Position numbers and translations under genes: made by a program. Shown in pieces: positions 34,748-42,326 of a stretch of 64,000 nucleotides of DNA. Each line of letters begins with the position of its first letter. Positions within the stretch are counted from its first letter, which is position 1. The stretch is from JAZBPO01 sp963691775 (GTDB lineage Bacteria; Pseudomonadota; Gammaproteobacteria; Pseudomonadales; Azotimanducaceae). The notes below the pieces were generated by a model. It was not told the DNA's origin. It was given only the letters and a program-made list of their open reading frames with translations, and ran no database searches. Where the stretch lies: positions 1,984,001 through 2,048,000 of the forward strand of contig OY829369.1 in NCBI GenBank assembly GCA_963691775.1. The letters are read 5' to 3'.

Positions 34748-34873
34748 ACTCAACACCTTGTTAAGCGGCAAAGACGCCGAGGATTCAAATGTGAATTACA
34801 TTTGAACCGCAGGTGCTTTGTCCGAGTGACGTAGCCCGAAGGGCGGAGGAACTACTTCAACAACATGTTACAC
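34748..34873 (-). repeat. attC 22 (126 bp, long type)
   Basis: Cores ACTCAAC and GTTACAC, with CAAATGTGAATTACATTTG palindromic centre. It belongs to the phosphotransferase cassette. Confidence 0.9.
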
Positions 34874-35836
34874 GCCTCGGTGAAATCCAGTGTGCTCAAT
34901 ATCTTTGTGCAGCCTTCTGTTCGCGTATTGAACGCCGGATTCAATCCCTTTGCGGTGACACCCGGCTATGACAAACAGATTAAAACCCAATCGATATGTC
35001 ATCACACGTTCAAAATCATGGTCGCCGTATCCATTTAGGAAGCTATCAAACAATATGTTGTCCGACATACTAAACCGAACTAGATCGTTCATCGGATCAC
35101 CGCTTGCTGCTTCGCCGAAGTCAAGTATACCCGCAACGACGTTTCCCTTTACTAGGATGTGTTTTGGCTCGTAGTCATTGTGCATTAAGCATGGTGTGGG
35201 CTCGTTGTCTCTAATGAAATCTGTAACAAACGTGAGCACCTGTAGGATCAGGGTTTCGTCTAGTCGGTGGCTTTCAGCAGCGTCCATTAGTGTTTCTTTC
35301 AGAGCGAAGTATTCCGACGCTTCGCCTTTTCTAGATGAGAACTTACCATTTCCTACGTTATCGATATAGCCATACCCTTTCGTTTCTATGGTATGGAGCT
35401 TTTTTAAGATCTCACCGCACTTATGCCCTAAGATCATTAGGTTTTTAGGTTTACTGGTGGCCTGGCTTAGCGGTACGCCATCGATCTTTCGATGAATCCA
35501 GACAGAGCAAGAAGTATTGCTATTCTCATAGGTGTCGATACTCAAAATTTCGGGCACAGGAAGATCAAGTTCGGCACATCTTGAAATGGCCCATCTTTCT
35601 CCCTCGAACTGTTTACCTGAGCGTGAATCAATTCGAATGATCACTCCCATTCCGTTTTCGAAGCTAACTTCATAGACCTCATTTGCCTCACCTTGTGCTA
35701 TTCGAGTAGAAGCGACTATTTCGGACTTTGAAACTTTGCGCAGGTATTGACGGAGCTGCTCTGGAGAAGCACCCGGCTTTGAGTGTAAATTCTTAAGGTA
35801 TGTGCCGTACCCAGGAATCTCTGAACTGTTTGTCAC
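34868..35836 (-). CDS. APH-family phosphotransferase (cassette)
   Basis: A 322-residue kinase-fold protein of the aminoglycoside/macrolide phosphotransferase superfamily, which phosphorylates small molecules with ATP or GTP. N-lobe: QGEANEVYEVSFENGMGVII, with a candidate Lys/Arg site after it. The catalytic loop reads CLMHNDYEPKHILV, with Asp as base and His where many members have Asn (as in Mph-type enzymes). The metal motif is GILDFGEAASGDPMNDLVRF. The start is GTG at 35836. It is AT-rich and has a long attC, so probably foreign. An antibiotic substrate is possible but unproven. Confidence 0.88.
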   Translation of the reverse strand: MTNSSEIPGYGTYLKNLHSKPGASPEQLRQYLRKVSKSEIVASTRIAQGEANEVYEVSFENGMGVIIRIDSRSGKQFEGERWAISRCAELDLPVPEILSIDTYENSNTSCSVWIHRKIDGVPLSQATSKPKNLMILGHKCGEILKKLHTIETKGYGYIDNVGNGKFSSRKGEASEYFALKETLMDAAESHRLDETLILQVLTFVTDFIRDNEPTPCLMHNDYEPKHILVKGNVVAGILDFGEAASGDPMNDLVRFSMSDNILFDSFLNGYGDHDFERVMTYRLGFNLFVIAGCHRKGIESGVQYANRRLHKDIEHTGFHRGV

Positions 35837-35866
35837 ATCTTTGGCCTAGCGAGAACTTTGGTTGGC

Positions 35867-35992
35867 GTATAACAACTAGGTAAGCGGCAGACAGAGGTGG
35901 CGGCCAAATTGCGTATGCAATTTGGGTGACACTTCTGGCTGTCCGAGCAATGGAGCGATAGGCGGAATTGCGGCTTCACATTCATGTTATGC
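35867..35992 (-). repeat. attC 21 (126 bp, long type)
   Basis: Cores GTATAAC and GTTATGC; central palindrome CAAATTGCGTATGCAATTTG. It belongs to the cupin cassette. Confidence 0.9.
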
Positions 35993-36469
35993 GCGCCGAC
36001 CAGTTGGCTGTGAATCTATGTCTCCCTTGTCAACGATGTTCCTATCCATTCCTTGATTCCGGTAGATGCGCTTGTTCTTTTCGGGGTAGTCACCGACGTC
36101 GTGATCGAGCCTTTGACCAACCACAATGCACTTCAGAGAAGAACCCCCATTGTTGAATATGTTATGAGCGGCACCGCCGGCGCGATATCCGATGAAGTCG
36201 CCAGCTTTTAGAGGGTGAGTCTCGTCGCCGATACGCGCCTCTCCCTTGCCTTCGAGAATGTAGATGCACTCATCTTCGTAGAAGTGCATATGAAACTCCG
36301 ATGAATAGTTACCAGGCAAAATTTCAACTATATGAAAGCCGAGATGCTTGAGGCCCACCATGTCGCCGAGCGACTTATTGTTACGAACTGCGTTCTCGTT
36401 GAGGAAGTGAGTAAGATCGACACCTTCGTACTGATCAATTTCTTCCTTCGTAATAAGATATTTGTCCAT
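35987..36469 (-). CDS. Cupin-domain protein (cassette)
   Basis: A 160-residue single-domain cupin. The metal-site motif is FHMHFYEDECIYILEGKGEA, followed by DFIGYRAGGAAHNIFNNGGS, giving the His, His, Glu and His ligands expected in cupins. MDKYLITKEEIDQYEGVDLT starts at an ATG 20 bases from the attC core. It may act on a small sugar or phenolic molecule, but nothing in the sequence fixes this. It is AT-richer than the chromosome and has a long attC. Confidence 0.85.
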   Translation of the reverse strand: MDKYLITKEEIDQYEGVDLTHFLNENAVRNNKSLGDMVGLKHLGFHIVEILPGNYSSEFHMHFYEDECIYILEGKGEARIGDETHPLKAGDFIGYRAGGAAHNIFNNGGSSLKCIVVGQRLDHDVGDYPEKNKRIYRNQGMDRNIVDKGDIDSQPTGRRA

Positions 36470-36488
36470 TGGCTAATTCTCGCAGGGC

Positions 36489-36587
36489 GCATAACGCCGC
36501 GATAAGCGGCCGACCGTGGCCGGCGATTCTTTTGCGAAAGCAAAAGAAGTGACGGGTAGGGAGGTCCGCTTCATCGCCTTGTTAGGC
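36489..36587 (-). repeat. attC 20 (99 bp)
   Basis: Cores GCATAAC and GTTAGGC; central CTTTTGCGAAAGCAAAAG hairpin. It belongs to the cassette of 36582-37091. Confidence 0.9.
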
Positions 36588-37091
36588 GTCATCACTGTAG
36601 CCTTCTTCATACTTATAAAGCTCGCCATCTATGAACTGTTGAAAGCGCTGATCGTAACGGTGACGAACAGATATCCAATGCACCCTGAAATCGTTACTAC
36701 TGACGATAATCTTGAACAAGTTGCTTTCGGCTCCTGGCCACATCGCACTTGTTGTTGGATTTTCGAGGTGTTCCAAATAGCGACGCTGCCAGATCAATAT
36801 AGAGTCGGTGTACTGCTTGTCTCTGGCTTCTAGAAAAGCCTGTAAATCGTGAAAAAGCTCAAGAGTGGGTGGCCCAAGCTTCAAATCGTCGTTTTCGGCG
36901 TATGTTAATGTCCATCCCCTTTCTGCATCCAGCTCCGCAACCAAGTACCCACGGGTCCCGCGGCCCATCAATAACGACTCTTCTTGAATGTACCTTTCGA
37001 TCAACAGCCAATTCGCGTCCTTCTTCGCCGTACCGTTTGAGTAGTCCCATTTACCGGAGATCTTCTTGGTACCCCGAGGAATGCAGCTCAT
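36582..37091 (-). CDS. Cassette protein, unknown function
   Basis: A 169-residue cytoplasmic protein starting MSCIPRGTKKISGKWDYSNG. It contains GTRGYLVAELDAERGWTLTY and a helical region LELFHDLQAFLEARDKQYTD, and ends with an acidic YEEGYSDDA. The upstream frame runs through the attC and is ignored. The ATG is four bases from the cassette start and the stop lies in the attC core. Family not recognised. Confidence 0.66.
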   Translation of the reverse strand: MSCIPRGTKKISGKWDYSNGTAKKDANWLLIERYIQEESLLMGRGTRGYLVAELDAERGWTLTYAENDDLKLGPPTLELFHDLQAFLEARDKQYTDSILIWQRRYLEHLENPTTSAMWPGAESNLFKIIVSSNDFRVHWISVRHRYDQRFQQFIDGELYKYEEGYSDDA

Positions 37092-37094
37092 GAC

Positions 37095-37214
37095 GCCTAA
37101 CACCGTGTTAAGCGGCGAAGTCGCCGAGGACCCAAATGTGATCCACATTTGGGCCGCAGGTGCTTCGTCCGAAGGAGGAGCGCAGCGACGACTGACTTCA
37201 ACACCATGTTATGT
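37095..37214 (-). repeat. attC 19 (120 bp, long type)
   Basis: Cores GCCTAAC and GTTATGT; CAAATGTGATCCACATTTG palindrome. It belongs to the GNAT cassette. Confidence 0.9.
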
Positions 37215-37625
37215 TCTCCCACTGGGATTTTTTCGATCTTTTCGCCGTCCGTAGGAAGGAAGGCTCTTCTCAAAACCAAGTTTTTCGTAAAACTCTTCTT
37301 TGCCGGGTTGTGCTCCAAAGTATAGTCCTGTTGGACTTGCATCCCATGCTCGTTCCATCAACCCTCGCCCGATACCAAAGCTTTGGTAATCAGGATCAAC
37401 TAACAGTTCAGGGATTGTGCCGAAGAAGTAGCCGTCAGTCAGCACTCTAACACTTCCGATTAGCTTTCCGTCGTGTCGAGCAGTGACGTTTAGAGTCTTT
37501 GGTAGCGCCACAGCGATTCCTTCGATTTGGTAATCCCCAGGCCATGCTCTTTGTGCGAGTTCGTAGAATTCTTCAGGTGTGAGGTCGAGGTCATCGACCG
37601 TGTAATCGATAATTGGCGTACTCAT
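37209..37625 (-). CDS. GNAT-family N-acetyltransferase (cassette)
   Basis: A 138-residue acetyl-CoA-dependent acetyltransferase. The N-terminal part has DGKLIGSVRVLTDGYFFGT, motif A is VDPDYQSFGIGRGLMERAW, with the Q/RxxGxG/A pyrophosphate loop seen as QSFGIG, and motif B is LYFGAQPGKEEFYEKLGFEK. The ATG at 37625 gives MSTPIIDYTVDDLDLTPEE. The substrate is unknown; GNAT cassettes include antibiotic-modifying and protein-modifying enzymes. Confidence 0.9.
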   Translation of the reverse strand: MSTPIIDYTVDDLDLTPEEFYELAQRAWPGDYQIEGIAVALPKTLNVTARHDGKLIGSVRVLTDGYFFGTIPELLVDPDYQSFGIGRGLMERAWDASPTGLYFGAQPGKEEFYEKLGFEKSLPSYGRRKDRKNPSGRT

Positions 37626-37643
37626 GAGTTGTCTACCGGATGT

Positions 37644-37730
37644 ACATAACGCCAAGGCTGTGCGGGCGTGCCGGCGGGAGTCCGGCGCGTCCGAGTGAGC
37701 GGGGCGAACGGCACGAGCCGCTTGTTAGGC
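37644..37730 (-). repeat. attC 18 (87 bp)
   Basis: Cores ACATAAC and GTTAGGC, 87-bp type. It belongs to the cassette of 37741-38100. Confidence 0.92.
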
Positions 37731-37740
37731 AGCACCATCA

Positions 37741-38100
37741 TCAATTCAAAGCGAACTGAATAGCACCAAGGACCACGAAGACCGCGACTCCCAGAGCGTT
37801 CGCGAGAAGCCCTACGCCCATTCGAGCAAGAATAGGATCTGGCCAGCGAAGTAGGCCGAGCGCCGTGGCGAGCAGAAGGACCACGATGTAAGCTGGAGCA
37901 GCCATGAGCCAGAGCGCTCCATCTGCGAATTCATCTTCGCCCAGCAACACCCAGCCATAGAACGCGAGCCAGGGAAGCGAAGCGCCGAGAACGGACGCTG
38001 AGACACTCCTCCCGCGCCGTAGCGCCAGTCCAGCTACAGCGGCAATAGGCACACCGAGGACGATCAGCTGAGATAGTCGCGATAGCAGCGCTTCATCCAC
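37741..38100 (-). CDS. Cassette membrane protein, unknown function
   Basis: A 119-residue, very hydrophobic protein with about four membrane segments: LIVLGVPIAAVAGLALR, ASLPWLAFYGWVLLG, LMAAPAYIVVLLLATALGLL and GLLANALGVAVFVVLGAIQ. The start is GTG at 38100. Family not recognised. GC content is like the host chromosome. Confidence 0.66.
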   Translation of the reverse strand: MDEALLSRLSQLIVLGVPIAAVAGLALRRGRSVSASVLGASLPWLAFYGWVLLGEDEFADGALWLMAAPAYIVVLLLATALGLLRWPDPILARMGVGLLANALGVAVFVVLGAIQFALN

Positions 38101-38120
38101 TTGCGAAGTCTCGCCGCGCT

Positions 38121-38180
38121 GCCTAACGCCAAGCTTGTTCGGCTGCGCTCCGCGCAGTCTGAACGAAGCGCTTGTTGGCC
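38121..38180 (-). repeat. attC 17 (60 bp)
   Basis: Cores GCCTAAC and GTTGGCC; inner sequence AAGCTTGTTCGGCTGCGCTC identical to that of attC 5. It belongs to the duplicated zinc-ribbon cassette, copy 1. Confidence 0.92.
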
Positions 38181-38211
38181 AGGCGGCAACCCACGAAACC
38201 CCGCAACCCGC

Positions 38212-38562
38212 TCATACATCCCACCCGTGCGCGCCCTTCTCGGTCAGGTAGCCGATAGAGTCATAACCGCAGTGTGCGCAAAAGCGCGACGACGTCCTCT
38301 TCCCCAGAGGGAGCAACCAGTTCTTCTGCCAATAGCCGAACCAAGCTCCGCCACATGCAGGGCAAGTCGTCTTCTCGATCCTGGCCGTCACAATTCGGAT
38401 GCGGGTCCACATTGCCAAAGCGATGCCGACAAGGCCCAGCGGGGGCAGTACCAACAGGAGCAAGCCTGCGAACGCAAAAGCAGCCGCTTCGAGGGCGCTC
38501 CAGTCCCAAAGGTCCGAGAGTTCTCTGGCGAAGCCCTCGGCGACCTGCGGCTGCACGATCAT
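38212..38562 (-). CDS. Cassette membrane protein with zinc-ribbon, intact copy
   Basis: A 116-residue protein starting MIVQPQVAEGFARELSDLWD. A double membrane-length hydrophobic stretch (FAFAGLLLLVLPPLGLVGIA) is followed by a putative zinc ribbon, CPACGG and later FCAHCGYDS. The whole cassette, attC included, recurs at 43481-43931, where a single change turns the GGA codon after CPACG into TGA. A TTG start in the cassette core would add five residues. Family unknown. Confidence 0.72.
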   Translation of the reverse strand: MIVQPQVAEGFARELSDLWDWSALEAAAFAFAGLLLLVLPPLGLVGIALAMWTRIRIVTARIEKTTCPACGGAWFGYWQKNWLLPLGKRTSSRFCAHCGYDSIGYLTEKGAHGWDV

Positions 38563-38565
38563 TGT

Positions 38566-38652
38566 GGCCAACGCCAAGGCTGTGCGGGCGTGCCGGCCAT
38601 CGGCGGGTGCGTCCGAGTGAGCGCAGCGAACGCCACGAGCCGCTTGTTAGGC
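38566..38652 (-). repeat. attC 16 (87 bp)
   Basis: Cores GGCCAAC and GTTAGGC, 87-bp type. It belongs to the cassette of 38647-39036. Confidence 0.92.
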
Positions 38653-39036
38653 ATCTTCTGCGATCTCCACTGAATACGCGCCCGAATCGCAATCCAGGGT
38701 GATTCTCGCGATGACACCTTCCGCATCAACAGGAGCACAATCTTGGGCTCGGGGCCTGAACTTCCACGACGGAACAAGCCTCAACGCTTCCTGCTCAAGC
38801 CACTGCCCCGTGGGTTGCACCAGCTGCACATCCTTTGGCATGCCAGAAGCCGAGACTGTAAACGTGACATCGACCGCTCCGCAGGTGGCTTCCGGGGCCA
38901 GGCCGTCGTAGGGATCAGGCGTGACGGCAACGATCACCTGATAAGGCCGCAACCCCGAACAGGCAGAGCGGTTAGCTGCTGCGGCAATCGGGGCCAGAAG
39001 CAAGAGTCCAAGCAGGAGGAGAGATGCTTGCGACAT
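38647..39036 (-). CDS. Cassette-encoded secreted TonB_C-like domain protein
   Basis: A 129-residue exported protein: signal peptide MSQASLLLLGLLLLAPIAAAA, then a domain with CGAVDVTFTVSASGMPKDVQ and LEQEALRLVPSWKFRPRAQD, matching the TonB C-terminal fold often seen in small periplasmic proteins annotated as energy transducer TonB. There is no ExbB-binding anchor, so it is not a classic TonB. A second cassette protein of this class lies at 45043-45441. The stop lies in the attC core. Confidence 0.75.
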   Translation of the reverse strand: MSQASLLLLGLLLLAPIAAAANRSACSGLRPYQVIVAVTPDPYDGLAPEATCGAVDVTFTVSASGMPKDVQLVQPTGQWLEQEALRLVPSWKFRPRAQDCAPVDAEGVIARITLDCDSGAYSVEIAEDA

Positions 39037-39047
39037 CGCCTCGGGCT

Positions 39048-39179
39048 GCCTAACACCCTGTTAAGCGGCACACTGTGGAAGGGCGCGTTTGCGATAAGTT
39101 GGCGAAGCCAATCGCAAACGGGGCCTGGAAGAGTGTGTCCGAGCGAACGAATGTGAGCGGCTTCAACAACATGTTATAC
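39048..39179 (-). repeat. attC 15 (132 bp, longest site)
   Basis: Cores GCCTAAC and GTTATAC; central GCGTTTGCGATAAGTTGGCG hairpin region. It belongs to the cassette of 39194-39469. Confidence 0.9.
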
Positions 39180-39193
39180 ACGAACTAACACTG

Positions 39194-39469
39194 TTACGAT
39201 GTGACCAGAGATAAACAAGCTGAAATCGTTGTCGCTGAAGCGATTATCATCAGGCGAAAATTGAATTCAGAGTCTTGAATTCTTCGTGAGGTACGTTGGT
39301 TTCCAACTAAATACAGTACTAGGCTAATACCTAACATCGACAAAGCCAATGTGTAATGGCCTTGTCCAAACACAAAAAGAGAACTTGCGATGGTTACAGC
39401 CGCGAGAACATAAAATCCCAGACTGACGAATAGATTGATTGAGCGGAAACTCTCGAAGGGTCTAATCAT
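39194..39469 (-). CDS. Cassette membrane protein, unknown function
   Basis: A 91-residue protein with three hydrophobic segments: LFVSLGFYVLAAVTIASSLF, YTLALSMLGISLVLYLVG and the C-terminal LMIIASATTISACLSLVTS. It is AT-rich with a long attC. No family recognised. Confidence 0.65.
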   Translation of the reverse strand: MIRPFESFRSINLFVSLGFYVLAAVTIASSLFVFGQGHYTLALSMLGISLVLYLVGNQRTSRRIQDSEFNFRLMIIASATTISACLSLVTS

Positions 39470-39478
39470 AGGTTTCTC

Positions 39479-39823
39479 TCAGCTTCTGTGACTTGAAGTT
39501 GGTGTATAACGCTTAGCTTGTTCGGCTGCGCGCAGCGCAGTCCGAACGAAGCGCTTGTTGTACGTCGAGATGGCTGCCCGCATGACCGAGTCCGTCGTGC
39601 GGTTCCAGCCGTGGAAAATAATCTGAGGAGGCGCGTTGCGGACTGCCGCCAGAGATGCGCTCTCAGCACGGCGGCGAGAAAGCAGAATGCGGCTGAGCGA
39701 AGGATTGCCCGCGTCGTGCGCGTCGCAGAAATCTTGGATCGATCTGGTGGCCATGCCCTGCATCCGTGAGAGCGTCTTCTTGGTTGAGATTACACCTGGA
39801 TCAGTCGTCTTTCCGACGTACAA
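39479..39823 (-). CDS. Four-copy cassette family, copy a
   Basis: Unknown protein starting with TTG inside the attC core: LYVGKTTDPGVISTKKTLSR, then MATRSIQDFCDAHDAGNPSL and IIFHGWNRTTDSVMRAAIST. The cassette (39558-39823) contains no stop codon in this frame, so reading continues through the attC (encoding NKRFVRTALRAAEQAKR) and stops at 39479 in the next cassette. Sister copies lie at 40931-41248, 43918-44244 and 44211-44558; copy a is nearly identical to copy 43918-44244. All four keep this frame open, whereas the opposite strand frame has a conserved TGA. Function unknown. Confidence 0.5.
   Translation of the reverse strand: MYVGKTTDPGVISTKKTLSRMQGMATRSIQDFCDAHDAGNPSLSRILLSRRRAESASLAAVRNAPPQIIFHGWNRTTDSVMRAAISTYNKRFVRTALRAAEQAKRYTPTSSHRS
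39504..39563 (-). repeat. attC 14 (60 bp)
   Basis: Cores GTATAAC and GTTGTAC; inner sequence identical to attC 4. It ends copy a of the four-copy cassette. Confidence 0.92.
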
Positions 39824-39907
39824 CGCCAAGCCTGAGCGGCGGGTGCAGCGCGCAGCGCTGCGACCGTCCGGCGCCCGGAGGGCGCAAACTCCAGGCGCTT
39901 GTTAGGC
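39818..39907 (-). repeat. attC 13 (90 bp)
   Basis: Cores GTACAAC and GTTAGGC, 90-bp type. It belongs to the cassette of 39902-40528. Confidence 0.92.
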
Positions 39908-40528
39908 GGCGAGGTTGTGCAGTCGCTTGAGAACATCTTTGTACTCCTCGCCAACAAGCCCGAGATCCTGATGGTAGCGAAACCCAGACCGACGAATGCC
40001 CGCCGCCTTCACCGCCATTCGTGCATCGATGGCGGCTTCTTCTGACGCCCCAAGGTCATCGAAGATTAGGGCTCGCGCTGCTGCCCTTCTGAACACGTCG
40101 ACCTTGAAGGCGAAGGACGGAAGCTCGCGTCCCGCGAGTTCCACAGCGAACTCGTAGTGCTTAGTGAGGCGATTCCGAGCGATCAAGAGGGGCAGGCGCG
40201 TAGCCACGTCCGTGAGATGGGAGGGACATCGCTGCTCTTGGGCAAGGACATCCTTGTACGCAGCTAGGGCACCTTCAGCGCGGCCAAGCGCCCAAAGGGC
40301 ATCCGCGCGCGCGAGAAGGGCGCGCACATCCTCGAATTCGTTTGTGCGCGTTTCAAAGTAGAAGTCGACAAGCTTCAACGCGTCAGCCGGAGACGCCGTT
40401 GAGAGGTGGCCACACTGGATGACGAGGTACTGGTCTCGCTGAGACCGCGCACGAGACAGCTTTGCAAGGAACGCTCGTTCCGTCGCTGGACCCCAAGAAC
40501 TGTTTCTATACCAGTGTTCCTGCGACAT
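39902..40528 (-). CDS. TPR-like helical protein (cassette)
   Basis: A 208-residue, almost all-helical protein, the largest GC-rich cassette product. It contains TPR-like segments: VRALLARADALWALGRAEGA with LAAYKDVLAQEQ, and RAAARALIFDDLGASEEAAI. No signal peptide. The ATG at 40528 gives MSQEHWYRNSSWGPATERAF, and the stop lies in the attC core. Probably a protein-interaction scaffold; partner unknown. Confidence 0.72.
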   Translation of the reverse strand: MSQEHWYRNSSWGPATERAFLAKLSRARSQRDQYLVIQCGHLSTASPADALKLVDFYFETRTNEFEDVRALLARADALWALGRAEGALAAYKDVLAQEQRCPSHLTDVATRLPLLIARNRLTKHYEFAVELAGRELPSFAFKVDVFRRAAARALIFDDLGASEEAAIDARMAVKAAGIRRSGFRYHQDLGLVGEEYKDVLKRLHNLAA

Positions 40529-40539
40529 CGCTGGCCGCC

Positions 40540-40626
40540 GCCTAACGCCAAGGCTGTGCGGGCGCGGCGGCCGCAGGCCGGCGCGTCCGAGTGAGCGAAG
40601 CGAACGCCACGAGCCGCTTGTTAGGC
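40540..40626 (-). repeat. attC 12 (87 bp)
   Basis: Cores GCCTAAC and GTTAGGC, 87-bp type. It belongs to the cassette of 40661-40921. Confidence 0.92.
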
Positions 40627-40660
40627 GAAGCCGGGTCGCTGAGTAGAAGTGGGCTCTTGT

Positions 40661-40921
40661 TCATACGTGAACCTCAACGGACTCCTCTAGCCGATCAAGC
40701 TGCTGATCTCTCGGCGAGACGATGGACACACGAATCCGAAACAGACTCTCAGCCTCACAATATTCTTCGCACCAAGAGTCGATCAGATACTCGAACCCAT
40801 CCGACCCCGTGACGCGCTCAGAGACTCTACAGTCGAGGAGCCTTCGCAAGTCAGACGCCGGACGCTCTCGCCAAGAAGCCGCTTTCTCACAAAGCAGTGG
40901 ATACGCAGTGAGGTGGTCCAT
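40661..40921 (-). CDS. Cassette protein, unknown function
   Basis: An 86-residue cytoplasmic acidic protein: MDHLTAYPLLCEKAASWRER, then LIDSWCEEYCEAESLFRIRV and a C-terminal LDRLEESVEVHV. Four Cys in total. No family recognised. The ATG is seven bases from the attC core at 40929. Confidence 0.65.
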   Translation of the reverse strand: MDHLTAYPLLCEKAASWRERPASDLRRLLDCRVSERVTGSDGFEYLIDSWCEEYCEAESLFRIRVSIVSPRDQQLDRLEESVEVHV

Positions 40922-40928
40922 CCCGTTC

Positions 40929-40988
40929 GCCTAACGCTTAGCTTGTTCGGTGCCGCGAAGCGGCGCCCGAACGAAGCGCTTGTTGTAC
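40929..40988 (-). repeat. attC 11 (60 bp)
   Basis: Cores GCCTAAC and GTTGTAC; loop variant TGCCGCGAAGCGGCGCC shared with attC 3. It ends copy b of the four-copy cassette. Confidence 0.92.
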
Positions 40989-41248
40989 GTCGAGATGGCT
41001 GCTCCCGCGACCGAGTCCGTCGTGCGGTTCCGGCCGTGGAAAACCTTCTGAGGAGGCGCGTTGCGGACTGTTGCCAGAAATTCGCGCTCAGCACGGCGGC
41101 GAGAAAACGGAGCACGGCTGAGCGAAGGATTGCCCGCGTCGTGCGCGTCGAAGAAATCTTGGATCGATCTGGTGGCCATGCCCTGCATCCGTGAGAGCGC
41201 CTTCGTGGTTGAGATTACACCTGGACCGGTCGTCTTTCCGACGTACAA
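40931..41248 (-). CDS. Four-copy cassette family, copy b
   Basis: Same family as 39479-39823 but of the second subtype: LYVGKTTGPGVISTTKALSR, then MATRSIQDFFDAHDAGNPSL and VFHGRNRTTDSVAGAAIST. TTG start in the cassette core. Here the read-through frame meets TAG within the neighbouring attC core, so the product is about 105 residues including the attC-encoded tail. It is closer to copy 44211-44558 than to the other two. Function unknown. Confidence 0.5.
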   Translation of the reverse strand: MYVGKTTGPGVISTTKALSRMQGMATRSIQDFFDAHDAGNPSLSRAPFSRRRAEREFLATVRNAPPQKVFHGRNRTTDSVAGAAISTYNKRFVRAPLRGTEQAKR

Positions 41249-41315
41249 CGCCCAAAGCAGCGGCGCGCGTTAGCGCGTCCAGCCCGAAGGGCGATGCTGC
41301 CTTTGTTTGTTATGT
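41243..41315 (-). repeat. attC 10 (73 bp)
   Basis: Cores GTACAAC and GTTATGT; an inner arm unlike the other classes (GCCCAAAGCAGCGGCGCGCG). It belongs to the DUF695-like cassette. Confidence 0.88.
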
Positions 41316-41804
41316 TTTTATGGCATCTAAATACCATTCTGGTTGTTCCCAATTTATATCTTCCTCCATTCTATAGTCGAATGGTCGTGGATGTTTGTGA
41401 TGCTCGATAATATATTGAAGGTGCTGATGGGCAATTTCAGGATCGTATACCATCCATACTAGCCTACGAGTTTTATTCCAGGTTTCTCTAACTAGAAATA
41501 ATGCATTACCACCCGCTTTAATCTCTTCATCTAGTTGGTCGCAGAAAGGGTCTACTATCGTTCGCTCTTCTTCCGATGGCATACCATTCTCGATAATTTC
41601 ATCAAAGTCTATAATGACAGATAGATGCCATCGAAAGATTGCTTTATGTTCAAAACCAAGCAACCCCGAATTAACAGCAGCGATACAGGGTGATTCATCT
41701 TGTTTGTACTCGATGAGAGTATAGCTTTCTTCTGGAAGTACTATTCGAACTTCATCATCCTTTAGCTTCTCTTCCTTGTTCTTGCCGAGTAATTTACTTA
41801 GCAC
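41310..41804 (-). CDS. DUF695-like protein (cassette)
   Basis: A 164-residue AT-rich gene product. GTG at 41804 is chosen because AGGAG lies seven bases upstream; a longer frame reaches back into the attC. Recognisable pieces are HLSVIIDFDEIIENGMPSEE in the middle and the C-terminal FDYRMEEDINWEQPEWYLDA, which resembles the aromatic-rich end of DUF695 proteins. The family has no known function but often sits in toxin-immunity or cassette settings. No signal peptide. Confidence 0.66.
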   Translation of the reverse strand: MLSKLLGKNKEEKLKDDEVRIVLPEESYTLIEYKQDESPCIAAVNSGLLGFEHKAIFRWHLSVIIDFDEIIENGMPSEEERTIVDPFCDQLDEEIKAGGNALFLVRETWNKTRRLVWMVYDPEIAHQHLQYIIEHHKHPRPFDYRMEEDINWEQPEWYLDAIKT

Positions 41805-41819
41805 TCGATTTCTCCTGAA

Positions 41820-41933
41820 ACATAACACTCAGTTAAGCGGCGAAGACGCCGAGGATCAAAATGTGATTCACATTTTGACCGCAGGTGCTTCGTCCGAGCG
41901 AACGTAGTGAGCGACTTCAACCTCATGTTAGGT
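41820..41933 (-). repeat. attC 9 (114 bp, long type)
   Basis: Cores ACATAAC and GTTAGGT; CAAAATGTGATTCACATTTTG palindrome split around its centre. It belongs to the EF-Tu-domain-2-like cassette. Confidence 0.9.
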
Positions 41934-42230
41934 GCCGCCTTCATTCACGTCATCTTGACGAGTTAAGCGATCTCCTCTTTTAATCTGATCTCTGAATCCA
42001 CTACGAATTACCAATCCAAACTCACCTTTAGCGGGTGATCGTTTCAACTGAACCATTCCAGGAAGCGCAACGCTTTCAATCTCGACTACGAAAACATTAT
42101 CTCCTGTGACTGTAAGATAGTCGCCTGGCTCGCATCTACCCGCGCTCGCCTCTCCGGTTACTACCAAACCAATTTCTTCAGAATAGAAGCTGTCTGCGAC
42201 AGTCATTGAAAAAGAATCTACGTGAGTCAC
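41928..42230 (-). CDS. EF-Tu domain 2-like small protein (cassette)
   Basis: A 100-residue protein that is little more than one beta-barrel resembling domain 2 of translational GTPases: FSMTVADSFYSEEIGLVVTG, then CEPGDYLTVTGDNVFVVEIE and a C-terminal VIRSGFRDQIKRGDRL. Free-standing proteins of this kind are common hypothetical genes in bacteria; a role in translation is not shown. GTG start at 42230; an internal ATG at 42206 would cut the first strand. Confidence 0.7.
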   Translation of the reverse strand: MTHVDSFSMTVADSFYSEEIGLVVTGEASAGRCEPGDYLTVTGDNVFVVEIESVALPGMVQLKRSPAKGEFGLVIRSGFRDQIKRGDRLTRQDDVNEGGT

Positions 42231-42236
42231 TTAGGC

Positions 42237-42326
42237 ACCTAACGCCGCGCACAGGGACGGCCAAATAAGCGCAGCGTTTTGGACGTCCCAGCGACCAACG
42301 GGAGCGATTGCTGCGCCTTGTTATAA
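42237..42326 (-). repeat. attC 8 (90 bp)
   Basis: Cores ACCTAAC and GTTATAA with an individual arm, GGGACGGCCAAATAAGCGCA. It belongs to the cassette of 42321-42650. Confidence 0.88.
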
